Source of the DNA: Candidatus Onthovicinus excrementipullorum
Lineage (GTDB): Bacteria; Bacillota; Clostridia; Oscillospirales; Acutalibacteraceae
Length of the DNA stretch: 64,000 bases
Direction of reading: 5' to 3'
NCBI GenBank assembly: GCA_018712345.1
Contig: DVHG01000001.1
Location: forward strand, 1-64,000
Shown: piece after piece, positions 26,476 through 34,991 of the stretch
Numbering within the stretch: the first letter of the stretch is position 1
Layout: every line of letters begins with the position of its first letter
Notes under the pieces: model-generated
Told to the model about the DNA's origin: nothing
What the model saw: the letters and a program-made list of their open reading frames with translations, nothing else
Databases searched by the model: none
Translations under genes and position numbers: made by a program

Positions 26476-27765
26476 TCACTGTGCCGGCGTCAGCCGCACA
26501 TTTAAAGTATACGTACTGTAGGCCCAACACGTTGTCTTGCCGGAGATTGAAATGATCGCCGGCACGTCATAGACCCCCTCCTGCGCGGTGACGTTGGAGA
26601 GGTCGACCGAGGCGCTCACCTGCGCGGATGAAAGGGACGCGATCTCTTCCCGCGTGCCGACGACTGTCACCTGGAGCTCCAGCTGCTCCAGCGAAGCAGA
26701 AAAACCGGTGGGGACGTTCTGCAGTCGGATGGAACCGGCGGGGATCGTCACTGTTGTGGAGCCCATATTACTCGCATGTACATTCACCTGGAATGTGTCC
26801 ACATCATCCATCACCCTGAAACCGCTGATATCCGAGGCTCTGAAATAGAAGGTGCCGCCGCTCTCCCCGATGCTGCTGAAATCCACCGTGCCAACGATAA
26901 ATGACGTCAGGGAATCAATCGTATCCGGGGCGCCGGCCACCGTAACATTTGCAGGGAGAACCTCATAGGAGAGTGGAGAGGCGGCATAGGCGCTCGGCGC
27001 ACCCGCAAAGCTGACGGCCGTAGGCAGCGTACGCACCTTGAGTACCTGAATACTCATGGTCACATCTCCGCTGTCCTTGATTGTGACGTAGCGCGGTGCA
27101 TCACCGGTAGTAGTCTCCGGTGTTACGGTCGCCACGAGCGGTGCAGATGGGGTGGCGGTGAGCGGAGAACTGATCTCAACCGAGGCGACGACGCGCTCTA
27201 TCTTATTCAGCTCCGCTGCCGGGCCGCTGATGACTATACTCTGCGTGGACAGGTCCGACTGGGTGTACGTGTACCCCTCGGGGACGACCCCGTTTGGCGC
27301 AACGATCTCCGGTACAAGCGTAAAGGTCTGCTCCTTATAGGCATCAAAGTAGACATCCACAGAGCTCTGTGAAATGGAGACGATTTCGACATTTCCATTC
27401 TCACAGGCAGCCCTGAGCCGGAGCGTATGGGTGCCGGCAGCGCCGACGCCGCTCGTATCCGCTGTGACTACAATATCGTTCTCACTGAGTGAACGCACCT
27501 CATACCGTTTGCCTCTGACCCGCACATTTACGCGCATGTCCGTCACGCCAAATGGCTGCAGACCGAGCCTTTGGGGCTGGGAATTATCTCCCATATCAAT
27601 GGTGACGGCGATATTCGCGATATCCTGCTCCACGATGGGCGCCTGCGTCACCGTGATGACGGCCCAGATCGCAATGGCGGCGAGGAAAGAAAAAAACAGA
27701 ACAAATTTGTTATTATAAAACAGGTTATGGAGGCTCAGCTTCCGACCCGATGTTTTCCGGCTCAT
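26476..27765 (-). CDS. cdaR: CdaR, YbbR-domain regulator of diadenylate cyclase
   Basis: A 429-residue protein with one N-terminal membrane segment (FVLFFSFLAAIAIWAVITVTQAP) and three or four extracytoplasmic YbbR-type beta domains, with repeated VxVxGxxxxI motifs (MRVNVRVRGKRYEV, SIVISGPAAEL, LQVTVVGTREEI). CdaR binds CdaA at the membrane and modulates cyclic di-AMP synthesis. The start overlaps the cdaA stop by four bases. In most Firmicutes glmM follows; here a lipoprotein gene follows. Confidence 0.93.
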   Translation of the reverse strand: MSRKTSGRKLSLHNLFYNNKFVLFFSFLAAIAIWAVITVTQAPIVEQDIANIAVTIDMGDNSQPQRLGLQPFGVTDMRVNVRVRGKRYEVRSLSENDIVVTADTSGVGAAGTHTLRLRAACENGNVEIVSISQSSVDVYFDAYKEQTFTLVPEIVAPNGVVPEGYTYTQSDLSTQSIVISGPAAELNKIERVVASVEISSPLTATPSAPLVATVTPETTTGDAPRYVTIKDSGDVTMSIQVLKVRTLPTAVSFAGAPSAYAASPLSYEVLPANVTVAGAPDTIDSLTSFIVGTVDFSSIGESGGTFYFRASDISGFRVMDDVDTFQVNVHASNMGSTTVTIPAGSIRLQNVPTGFSASLEQLELQVTVVGTREEIASLSSAQVSASVDLSNVTAQEGVYDVPAIISISGKTTCWAYSTYTLNVRLTPAQ

Positions 27766-28688
27766 TTCCTGCCCCTCCCTTTCAGGCTTCCTTTTACGCG
27801 GTCAAAGAAGCTCTGCTCGTACAATTTTTCCGCATCACCCAGGATGTATTCCGTCAGCTTCTGACGCAGCTGTGAGCTGGTGATTGAGCGCATCAGAATG
27901 CCGCGGCAGGCGATTGAGATCGCCCCGGTCTCCTCCGAGACAACGACGACCATCGCGTCACACTGCTCACTCACGCCGAGCGCTGCCCGATGGCGTGTGC
28001 CGAGAGCGGAGGAGATGGAATTATTGCTCGTCAGCGGGAGGATGCATCCCGCCGCGCAGATCCGCCCGTCACGGATGACCATGGCACCGTCGTGCAGGGG
28101 CGCGCCCTTGTAAAAGATATTACCCACAAGTTCTTCCGTCACATCCGCATTCACGCCTGTCCCGGTCTTGATGATCTCTCCAAGCAGCGTCTCCTTCTCA
28201 AACACGATCAGGGCGCCGACCTTTTTCCCGCTCATATCCGCACACGCACGGGATACGGCGATAATGGCATCACGGGCACGCTCAATATCCTTCAGCTGCT
28301 GATCGCCGCGCAGGCCAAAAATCCCCAGGCGCATCAGATTCTTCCGTCCGACGCTCTCCAATGCATGGCGGATCTCCGGCTGAAACAACACAATAACCGC
28401 AATCAGCGCAAAATCAAACAGCGTACTGAGAATATAGCTCATGGCCTCCATCTGGAACCATGTGACAAGGAGATAGACCACAACAAGGATAAAGATCCCT
28501 TTCATCAGCTGGACAGCACGCGTCTCACGGATTAGCTTAATCGCCTGATAGACGATGAAGGCAACAAGGAGAATATCCAGGAAATCGGAGAAGCCGAATC
28601 CCTGGAGGGCAAGCCAGAGCTGATTGAAAAATTCCCCCACCGTGGACTGGAACGTATCGGCAATGCTCAGGAGTGTCAGACCCGCCAT
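27762..28688 (-). CDS. cdaA: Diadenylate cyclase CdaA
   Basis: The 308-residue enzyme makes cyclic di-AMP from two ATP. Three membrane helices occupy the first ~100 residues. The DAC domain follows, with the catalytic motifs LHDGAMVI (DGA) and GTRHRAALG (RHR) and the AAGCILPLTSN segment. ATG 28688 has GGAAGGG upstream and gives the usual N terminus; an in-frame GTG ten codons earlier lacks a site. It is first in a long minus-strand run. Confidence 0.95.
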   Translation of the reverse strand: MAGLTLLSIADTFQSTVGEFFNQLWLALQGFGFSDFLDILLVAFIVYQAIKLIRETRAVQLMKGIFILVVVYLLVTWFQMEAMSYILSTLFDFALIAVIVLFQPEIRHALESVGRKNLMRLGIFGLRGDQQLKDIERARDAIIAVSRACADMSGKKVGALIVFEKETLLGEIIKTGTGVNADVTEELVGNIFYKGAPLHDGAMVIRDGRICAAGCILPLTSNNSISSALGTRHRAALGVSEQCDAMVVVVSEETGAISIACRGILMRSITSSQLRQKLTEYILGDAEKLYEQSFFDRVKGSLKGRGRK

Positions 28689-28813
28689 ATACACCCTTCC
28701 TTCTCTGATTAAGTCCACCAGCGCCGCCCGCCGCAGCTGGTACGGCCGGCGGCACTGGACAAAATTTACAGCTTTTCAGAACGCAACGCGCCCTATTCTA
28801 ATATAGTTTATCA

Positions 28814-29965
28814 TTATTTGCGCGATTTTGCAATTTGAAATACAGATTTTATCAGCCGAGATGCATCCCGCTGCGTATTGAACGCCCCGGGGGAGACGCG
28901 CACCGTGCCCGTCTCCAGCGTGTGGAAGGCGCGATGAGCGCATGGTGCACAGTGAAGCCCCGCACGCACCGCGATCCCCGCCTGGTTGAGCAACGCAGCT
29001 GTCTGCTCGCTGCCGAGGCCATCCACATTGAAAGAGAACACTGGCGCGATGATGCCAGCACGCGGGGCAGGGGTATAAAGCTTTATCCCCTTCATCTCAG
29101 AGAGCCCCGCGTAAATCTCCCCTGCAACGGCTTCCTCGTGGCGGTGAATCTCCTCAACCCCTGTGGCACGGACAAACGCCGCCCCCGCCCGCAGGCCGGC
29201 GATTCCCGGCACGTTGATTGTTCCGCCCTCGAACCGGTCCGGCAGCAGATCCGGCTGATCCAGACTTTTGGACAGGCTGCCGGTACCGCCCTCAATGATC
29301 GTGCGCATTGGACGTGCACCGCTGCAAATGAGCACCCCGGTCCCCATCGGGCCGTAAAGGCCCTTATGCCCCGGCATACAGAGGCAGTCGGCACGCAGAC
29401 GCTTTAAATCCACCGGGAGGACGCCTGCGGACTGCGCACAGTCCACAACAAAGCAGAGCCCGCGCCGTGCTGCCAGCGCGCCGATCTGCTCGACCGGCAG
29501 GACGACCCCGAATACGTTGGAGACGTGCGTACAGACGATCAGGCGCGTCTCCGGCCGGATCGCCCGTTCAAATTCCGCCACTGTGGCGGCCGGGTTCCCA
29601 ATATGCACGCGTGCCTTGGTGTAAGTGATCTTTCCGCGGCGGCGCAGCTCCTCCAGCGGCCGCATGACCGCATTGTGCTCCAGCTCGGAAGTAACCACGT
29701 GATCCCCCGGGGAGATCAGCCCCTTAATCGCCATATTCAGCGCATACGTGCAGTTGAGCGTAAAGACGACATGATCCGCATCCGGCGCGCCGAACATTTC
29801 CGCAAGCGCCTTCCGGCAGAAGTAGACCTGTTCCGCCGTGGCCAGCGAAAGATCGTGGCCGGCGCGGCCCGGATTTGCCCCATACCTGCGGAATGAGGCA
29901 TAGACCGCGCATGGCACACTGCGGGGCTTGGGATAAGTGGTGGCGGCATTATCAAAGTAAATCAA
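28814..29965 (-). CDS. Cysteine desulfurase family protein (class V aminotransferase fold)
   Basis: A 383-residue PLP enzyme of the NifS/SufS group. It begins with MIYFDNAATTYPKP. The PLP lysine is Lys201 (MPGHKGLYGP), and the substrate-sulfur Cys is probably Cys339 in GLHCAPCAH. This family branch (I recall TIGR01977, EF2568-like) is often found beside selenium-dependent molybdenum hydroxylase genes. It is translationally coupled (ATGA overlap) to the small DUF3343 protein upstream, a putative Se/S carrier. It likely transfers sulfur or selenium from Cys/Sec. No selD or hydroxylase gene is in the window, so the acceptor is unknown. Confidence 0.9.
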   Translation of the reverse strand: MIYFDNAATTYPKPRSVPCAVYASFRRYGANPGRAGHDLSLATAEQVYFCRKALAEMFGAPDADHVVFTLNCTYALNMAIKGLISPGDHVVTSELEHNAVMRPLEELRRRGKITYTKARVHIGNPAATVAEFERAIRPETRLIVCTHVSNVFGVVLPVEQIGALAARRGLCFVVDCAQSAGVLPVDLKRLRADCLCMPGHKGLYGPMGTGVLICSGARPMRTIIEGGTGSLSKSLDQPDLLPDRFEGGTINVPGIAGLRAGAAFVRATGVEEIHRHEEAVAGEIYAGLSEMKGIKLYTPAPRAGIIAPVFSFNVDGLGSEQTAALLNQAGIAVRAGLHCAPCAHRAFHTLETGTVRVSPGAFNTQRDASRLIKSVFQIAKSRK

Positions 29966-30183
29966 GGCTCACCACGCCCCAGCACTTGGATCCCGGCACT
30001 GCCCAAAAGATCCGCCGCCGTCTCATAGGCGCAGTTGACATCAATGCTGTACCCACACCCCTGTGTGTCGGGGGTGACGGCACTGCGCCGGATATATGCC
30101 TTGTATCCCCGGGCGCGGAGCAGCTCCCTGCCGCGCTCGGCCTGTGTAATCGTTTTTATTTTCAGATTGGAATGTTCCAACAT
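29962..30183 (-). CDS. DUF3343 putative Se/S carrier protein
   Basis: A 73-residue protein (MLEHSNLKIKTITQAERGRELL...). The QGCGYSI segment contains the conserved Cys of the DUF3343 (Se_S_carrier) family. ATG 30183 is chosen with GAGAGGTGAT upstream; a GTG three codons earlier overlaps the ribosome site. It overlaps the cysteine desulfurase start by four bases and could accept persulfide or selenide from that enzyme. This role is proposed for the family and not shown here. Confidence 0.82.
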   Translation of the reverse strand: MLEHSNLKIKTITQAERGRELLRARGYKAYIRRSAVTPDTQGCGYSIDVNCAYETAADLLGSAGIQVLGRGEP

Positions 30184-30258
30184 TATTATCACCTCTCTAT
30201 CCTTATCATTTTATGCCGGGCGGGAGGTGCTGTTCCGAATCCCGGAGAACAAAAACAA

Positions 30259-30295
30259 GGGGCACAGGCAGTAAAACATTCGCTGCCCATGCCCC
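30259..30295 (-). terminator. Terminator of the ispD-ispF unit
   Basis: GGGGCACAGGCAG and CTGCCCATGCCCC form a nearly perfect 13-base stem. On the minus strand it is followed by TTGTTTTTG. It lies about 80 bases after the ispF stop. Confidence 0.75.
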
Positions 30296-30373
30296 CGTGC
30301 ACATGATTGATTTCCTTGCTCTATACAATAAAAAAGGAAAATAAAATATCCCCTGTTCAGACACCGCGCGTCT

Positions 30374-30847
30374 TCAGCCCTCCTCCAGCAGACAAACCGC
30401 GTGCGCGGCAATGCCCGCTCCGGAGCCGGTAAAGCCGAGCCCCTCCTCCGTCGTCGCCTTGACGTTCACCCGGGAGAGATCGACCCCGCAGTCCTGCGCA
30501 ATATGCTGTGCCATCTGCGCGATGTACGGCTTCATCTTCGGGCGCTGCGCGATAATAGTCGCATCAATATTCCATACGGTATATCCGCGCGCCCGCACCT
30601 CCGCGACGACCTCACGCAGCAGCACCCGGCTGTCCGCCCCCCTGAAGCGCTCGTCCGTGTCCGGGAACATTCCGCCGATATCGCCGAGCGCTGCCGCGCC
30701 CAGCAGTGCGTCCGCCACTGCGTGGAGCAGTACGTCTGCGTCCGAATGGCCGAGCAGGCCCTTTTCACAGTCGATCTTTACGCCGCCGATGATCAGATCC
30801 CGGCCCTCCGTCATGCGGTGGACATCATATCCGTGGCCGATGCGCAT
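30374..30847 (-). CDS. ispF: 2-C-methyl-D-erythritol 2,4-cyclodiphosphate synthase
   Basis: The 157-residue enzyme acts in the MEP isoprenoid pathway. It shows [11 protein letters not shown] (metal ligands Asp8 and His10), the [19 protein letters not shown] block (third metal ligand His) and the C-terminal [20 protein letters not shown] segment. Full length. It begins one base after the ispD stop, so the two are cotranscribed. Confidence 0.96.
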   Translation of the reverse strand: MRIGHGYDVHRMTEGRDLIIGGVKIDCEKGLLGHSDADVLLHAVADALLGAAALGDIGGMFPDTDERFRGADSRVLLREVVAEVRARGYTVWNIDATIIAQRPKMKPYIAQMAQHIAQDCGVDLSRVNVKATTEEGLGFTGSGAGIAAHAVCLLEEG

Positions 30848-30848
30848 A

Positions 30849-31592
30849 TTATTCTGACCCCCTGTTTTTTAAAATTGCCTGCGCCGCAGGAATATCCTCT
30901 GGCGTGGTAATCTTAATGTTCTCATAGCTTCCATCCACAAGGAACACGGGCTTGCCCACCTGCTCCATCAGCCTGCAATCATCGGTAAAGGAGTATACCG
31001 CATCCCCCAGCTGCTCGACCGCTGCCCGGTAGTCCTCCAGCAGGAACACCTGCGGGGTCTGGACAGCGCGCAGCGTATCACGTTCCGGCGTTGAGGCGAT
31101 AAAGCCCTGACCGTCCACGACCTTGATCGTATCCTTGACCGGTACGGCCAGCGCCGCCGCGCCGTATGCCTCACAGGCCAGGGCACAGCGCGTGATCTCA
31201 TCCGGGGTGACAAAGGGGCGCGCGCCGTCGTGGATCGCAATCCACTTGGCATCCTCAGAGACCAGCTTGAGCGCGTTGAGCACGCTCGCCTGACGCGTAT
31301 CACCGCCCAGCGCGATATCCTTCACCTTTTTAAACCGGTACTGCTCCACCAGCTCCCGGGTGCGCTGGAGATCCTCCCGCTTGACACAGAGGATAATTTC
31401 ACTTATGATATCAGTAAATTCAAACGCTTGAACTGTGCGTGCCAGAACCGGCATGCCGCCAAGCTCCAGGAACTGTTTATTGACACTGTTCATCCGCGTA
31501 GAAGAGCCCGCCGCTACAATTACGGCGCTTGTCTTCCCGCGTGGACGGGGTATCAGCTCATATTTGGGCTGATGAAACGAGAACAAACCCAT
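30849..31592 (-). CDS. ispD: 2-C-methyl-D-erythritol 4-phosphate cytidylyltransferase
   Basis: A 247-residue MEP-pathway enzyme using CTP. It has the nucleotide loop [11 protein letters not shown] followed by [13 protein letters not shown], the HDGARPFV motif and QTPQVF. The N terminus has about 20 residues more than the shortest family members ([19 protein letters not shown]). ATG 31592 is preferred because GGAGGG lies eight bases upstream; an in-frame extension to 31751 has no support. Confidence 0.95.
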   Translation of the reverse strand: MGLFSFHQPKYELIPRPRGKTSAVIVAAGSSTRMNSVNKQFLELGGMPVLARTVQAFEFTDIISEIILCVKREDLQRTRELVEQYRFKKVKDIALGGDTRQASVLNALKLVSEDAKWIAIHDGARPFVTPDEITRCALACEAYGAAALAVPVKDTIKVVDGQGFIASTPERDTLRAVQTPQVFLLEDYRAAVEQLGDAVYSFTDDCRLMEQVGKPVFLVDGSYENIKITTPEDIPAAQAILKNRGSE

Positions 31593-31780
31593 CAAATATC
31601 CCTCCGCTGCTCGGATTATTCCGGCCGCCTTCTGCCAAAACTTGGGATAGGCCGACCTTTTCCCTATTATACCGTAATTTCCCGCCAAAGGAAATATCCA
31701 AATCTTAAATAATTGAAACCGGAGACTCCGTCTGTATATCACGAAAAACATCTGGCACGGCCAGGATAAGGGAGAACAAT

Positions 31781-33091
31781 ATGGAACTGAACAAAAAAAA
31801 TGTCAAGCGTATTTTTCTGATTGTAGCCGCATCGATCGTTTTTTATCTCGCGCTGAAAAATCTGAACATTGTCCTCTCGTTCCTCGGCAAGGGCTTCCAG
31901 ATTCTCTCGCCGTTCATCGCAGGGATCTGCATCGCCTTCATCCTGAATGTTTTCATGCGCGTGATCGAGGAGCATCTGTTCCGCCCGATTGACCGTAAAA
32001 ACTGGCGGCTGTGGAAGCGGATGCGCCGGCCTGTGGCCGTCTTCCTGACGTATTTGTTTGTGGCGGGGATCATCGCGCTGATCCTCTTCCTCATCATCCC
32101 GCAGCTTGTCGCGTCCATTAAGCTGCTCATCGGCTCCATGCCGACCTATATTGATCAGATCCAAAAGTGGTATGACAGCTTCCTGTCCCGGTTCGATATC
32201 AGCTCCGATGTACTGCGCAGCTTTGAGTGGAGCTCGCTGCTCGACAAGCTGACCGCGTGGCTGCAGCAAAATGCGCCCGATATGCTCCAGTCCGCAATCG
32301 GCACCACGGTTTCCGTCGCGTCCGGGATCTTCTCCTTTGTGCTGGGAGTTGTCTTTGCCGGCTACATCCTGATGCAGAAGGAAAAGCTCTGCCTTCAGGC
32401 GAAAAAACTCACCCTCGCCTTTTTGCCGGAACGGATAGCGGAATATCTGATCTCCATCGGAAAGCTAACCAGCAGGATGTTCTATCGCTTTGTCACCGGG
32501 CAGCTGACGGAGGCTGTCATCATCGGAATCCTCTGCTTTGCCGGGATGACCATCCTGCGTATCCCGTATGCGCCCATGATCAGCGCTCTGATTGGCTTTA
32601 CGGCACTGATCCCCATCTTCGGTGCCCTGATCGGGACGGCCGTGGGCGCCCTGATCATCCTGATGGACAGCCCCATAAAGGCTGTCTGGTTTGTACTCTA
32701 TATCATTATTATGCAGCAGTTTGAGGGGGACTTCATCTATCCCCGGGTGGTGGGATCGTCCGTGGGGCTGCCGAGCCTGTGGGTTATGCTCGCCGTACTG
32801 ATCGGCGGAGATGTGGGCGGGATTACCGGTATGCTCGTCAGTGTGCCAATTGCCTCCATTCTCTACTGTCTGGTACGCCAGGCCGTCAATAAAAACCTGC
32901 GCGACCGCGACATCACCGACGATGTAGTCAACGCCGCAGGTGTGGCGCTGGAAAAGCAGGAGGAGTCCGCCTTTGACCGACCCGTTCAAAAACGGAGAGG
33001 ACATATTTTTGCCCGTTTTACGGAGAAAAAGAAGGCATCAGGCAACGGCCCGCACAACGGTGCGGATGACAATCAGGATCAGCAGAAGTAA
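31781..33091 (+). CDS. AI-2E family transporter
   Basis: A 436-residue membrane protein with the AI-2E/PerM layout: two N-terminal helices, a hydrophobic stretch at 85-105, a ~90-residue extracytoplasmic loop (YIDQIQKWYDSFLSRFD...), then a C-terminal bundle with the conserved IPIFGALIGTAVGALI and GDFIYPRVVGSSVGLPSLWV motifs. The family name derives from autoinducer-2 export, but many members export ions or other solutes, so the substrate is open. The charged C-terminal tail is Lys/Asp/Asn/Gln-rich. A strong terminator follows. ATG 31781 has AAGGGAG upstream. Confidence 0.9.
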   Translation: MELNKKNVKRIFLIVAASIVFYLALKNLNIVLSFLGKGFQILSPFIAGICIAFILNVFMRVIEEHLFRPIDRKNWRLWKRMRRPVAVFLTYLFVAGIIALILFLIIPQLVASIKLLIGSMPTYIDQIQKWYDSFLSRFDISSDVLRSFEWSSLLDKLTAWLQQNAPDMLQSAIGTTVSVASGIFSFVLGVVFAGYILMQKEKLCLQAKKLTLAFLPERIAEYLISIGKLTSRMFYRFVTGQLTEAVIIGILCFAGMTILRIPYAPMISALIGFTALIPIFGALIGTAVGALIILMDSPIKAVWFVLYIIIMQQFEGDFIYPRVVGSSVGLPSLWVMLAVLIGGDVGGITGMLVSVPIASILYCLVRQAVNKNLRDRDITDDVVNAAGVALEKQEESAFDRPVQKRRGHIFARFTEKKKASGNGPHNGADDNQDQQK

Positions 33092-33092
33092 G

Positions 33093-33120
33093 AAAAGCGG
33101 AGCAATATTGCTCCGCTTTT
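33093..33120 (+). terminator. Terminator after the AI-2E gene
   Basis: AAAAGCGGAGCAAT and ATTGCTCCGCTTTT form a perfect 14-base inverted repeat ending in five T, two bases after the stop. Confidence 0.92.
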
Positions 33121-33134
33121 TGAATAAAAAAGGT

Positions 33135-33163
33135 TTGACAAATTTATTCAAATTCCTTAAAAT
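33135..33163 (+). promoter_or_regulatory. Promoter of the ABC exporter operon
   Basis: TTGACA, a 17-base spacer, then TAAAAT: close to the housekeeping consensus. Expected transcription start is near 33170, giving a leader of about 80 bases that contains the hairpin at 33182-33209. Confidence 0.8.
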
Positions 33164-33181
33164 AGATAGGCAATGCTTCCC

Positions 33182-33209
33182 GCGTAAGTCCGGCAGGCCG
33201 GGCTTATGC
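33182..33209 (+). terminator. Leader terminator (attenuator-like) before the ABC exporter genes
   Basis: GCGTAAGTCCGG pairs with CCGGGCTTATGC over 12 positions (two G-U pairs) around a CAGG loop, followed by TATTTTTTA. It lies between the promoter (33135-33163) and the exporter start at 33249, so it should end transcription early unless it is prevented from forming. A four-codon frame, ATG CTT CCC GCG TAA at 33173-33187, overlaps its left arm. Its use is speculative because only a weak ribosome site precedes it. Confidence 0.65.
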
Positions 33210-33248
33210 TATTTTTTATGATAAATCACTGATGAAAGGAGACGCTCT

Positions 33249-34991
33249 ATGTATAAAGAGTTAATGAAATCGATCCGCGAGTATAAAAAGCCCTCGATCC
33301 TGTCTCCCATCTTTGTCACAATCGAAGTCCTCATGGAGTGTATCATTCCCTTCTATGTGGCGGAGCTGGTCAACCAGATTAAGAATGGGTGCAGCATTGA
33401 TGTCATTGTCAAGTACGGCTGTATCCTCGTCGTCATGGCGGGCATTTCTCTGGCCGGGGGTGTTCTGGCGGGATCGGCCGCGGCCACCGCTTCCAGCGGC
33501 TTTGCGCGCAACCTGCGTAAGGACATTTTTTACAGGATCCAGAATTATTCATTTGAAAACATTGACAAGTTCTCCACCCCATCGCTTGTCACCCGGATGA
33601 CCACGGATATCACCAACGTACAGATGGCGTATATGATGATCATCCGCGTGGCGGTCCGCTGCCCGCTGATGCTCGTATTCTCCTTTGTAATGGCATTTGT
33701 GATGGGCGGCAGGATGGCCTCCATCTTCCTCATCGTTGCACCGATCCTGGGCATAGGGCTCGGGCTTGTCGTATGGAAAACCATGCCGCTGTTCCGCAAG
33801 GTCTTCCGCAAGTATGACGCACTGAACAACTCCATTCAGGAAAATGTGCGCGGCATGCGCGTGGTCAAATCCTTTGTCCGGGAGGACTATGAAACCAAGA
33901 AGTTCAACGCCGCGGCGGAGGATGTGTGCCGTGACTTTACCCGTGCGGAGAAGATCCTTGCCATCAACAACCCGCTGATGCAGTTCTGTCTGTATGTGGT
34001 CATGGTGTTTGTTCTCTCCTTCGGTTCGTACATGATCATCAGCACCAGGGGGCTGTCTCTGGATGTCGGCCAGTTCTCCGCCCTGTTGACGTACAGCTTC
34101 CAGATCCTGAGCAGTCTCATGATGGTCTCCATGGTATTCGTCATGATCACGATGGCCAATGAATCTGTGCACCGTATCGTGGAGGTGCTTCAGGAGGAAC
34201 CGGCCATCACCAGCCCGGAAAACGCGATAACCGAGGTCAAGGACGGCTCCATCGACTTTGACCATGTAAACTTCAAATATGCCTCCCGCGCCAACAAAAT
34301 GGTGCTCAGTGATATCGACCTGCATATCCGCTCCGGCGAGCTGATCGGCATCATCGGCGGGACGGGCTCCGCCAAGTCTTCCCTGATCCAGCTGATCCCC
34401 CGCCTGTACGATGCCACTGAGGGCGACGTGAAGGTCGGCGGCGTGGATGTGCGGGATTACGATCTGGAGGCGCTGCGCGACCAGGTGGCCGTCGTCCTCC
34501 AGAAAAACGTCCTCTTCTCCGGAACGATCAAGGAAAACCTGCGCTGGGGCAACCCGAACGCCACGGATGCGGAGATTGAAGAGGCGTGCAGGCTCGCACA
34601 GGCGGATGAGTTTGTGCAGAAATTCCCCCAAAAATATGATACATACATTGAGCAGGGCGGCACGAACGTATCCGGTGGGCAGAAGCAGCGCCTGTGCATT
34701 GCCCGCGCACTACTGAAAAAGCCGAAGATCCTGATTCTGGATGATTCAACAAGTGCGGTCGACACGAAGACGGACGCGCTGATCCGCAAGGCGTTCCGCG
34801 AGTTCATCCCGGAGACGACGAAGATCATCATTGCACAGCGTACCTCCTCTGTGGAGGATGCGGACCGGATCATCGTTATGAATCAGGGCCGTATCGACGC
34901 CATCGGAACCCACACGGAACTGCTCAAGAACAACGCAATCTACCGCGAAGTTTACACTTCCCAGAACAAGGCAGGTGATCAGGATGCATAA
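33249..34991 (+). CDS. Heterodimeric ABC exporter, subunit with degenerate ATP site
   Basis: A 580-residue half exporter with six membrane helices (residues 20-320) and a C-terminal ATPase. Walker A reads GGTGSAKSS, with Ala in place of the usual Gly. The Walker B end is LILDDST, with Asp in place of catalytic Glu, and the switch reads IIAQRT, with Gln for His. The signature NVSGGQKQR is intact. These changes mark the degenerate half of a BmrC/TM287-type heterodimer, typically exporting drugs, lipids or peptides. Start ATG 33249 has AAAGGAG upstream. It overlaps the partner gene by eight bases. Confidence 0.93.
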   Translation: MYKELMKSIREYKKPSILSPIFVTIEVLMECIIPFYVAELVNQIKNGCSIDVIVKYGCILVVMAGISLAGGVLAGSAAATASSGFARNLRKDIFYRIQNYSFENIDKFSTPSLVTRMTTDITNVQMAYMMIIRVAVRCPLMLVFSFVMAFVMGGRMASIFLIVAPILGIGLGLVVWKTMPLFRKVFRKYDALNNSIQENVRGMRVVKSFVREDYETKKFNAAAEDVCRDFTRAEKILAINNPLMQFCLYVVMVFVLSFGSYMIISTRGLSLDVGQFSALLTYSFQILSSLMMVSMVFVMITMANESVHRIVEVLQEEPAITSPENAITEVKDGSIDFDHVNFKYASRANKMVLSDIDLHIRSGELIGIIGGTGSAKSSLIQLIPRLYDATEGDVKVGGVDVRDYDLEALRDQVAVVLQKNVLFSGTIKENLRWGNPNATDAEIEEACRLAQADEFVQKFPQKYDTYIEQGGTNVSGGQKQRLCIARALLKKPKILILDDSTSAVDTKTDALIRKAFREFIPETTKIIIAQRTSSVEDADRIIVMNQGRIDAIGTHTELLKNNAIYREVYTSQNKAGDQDA

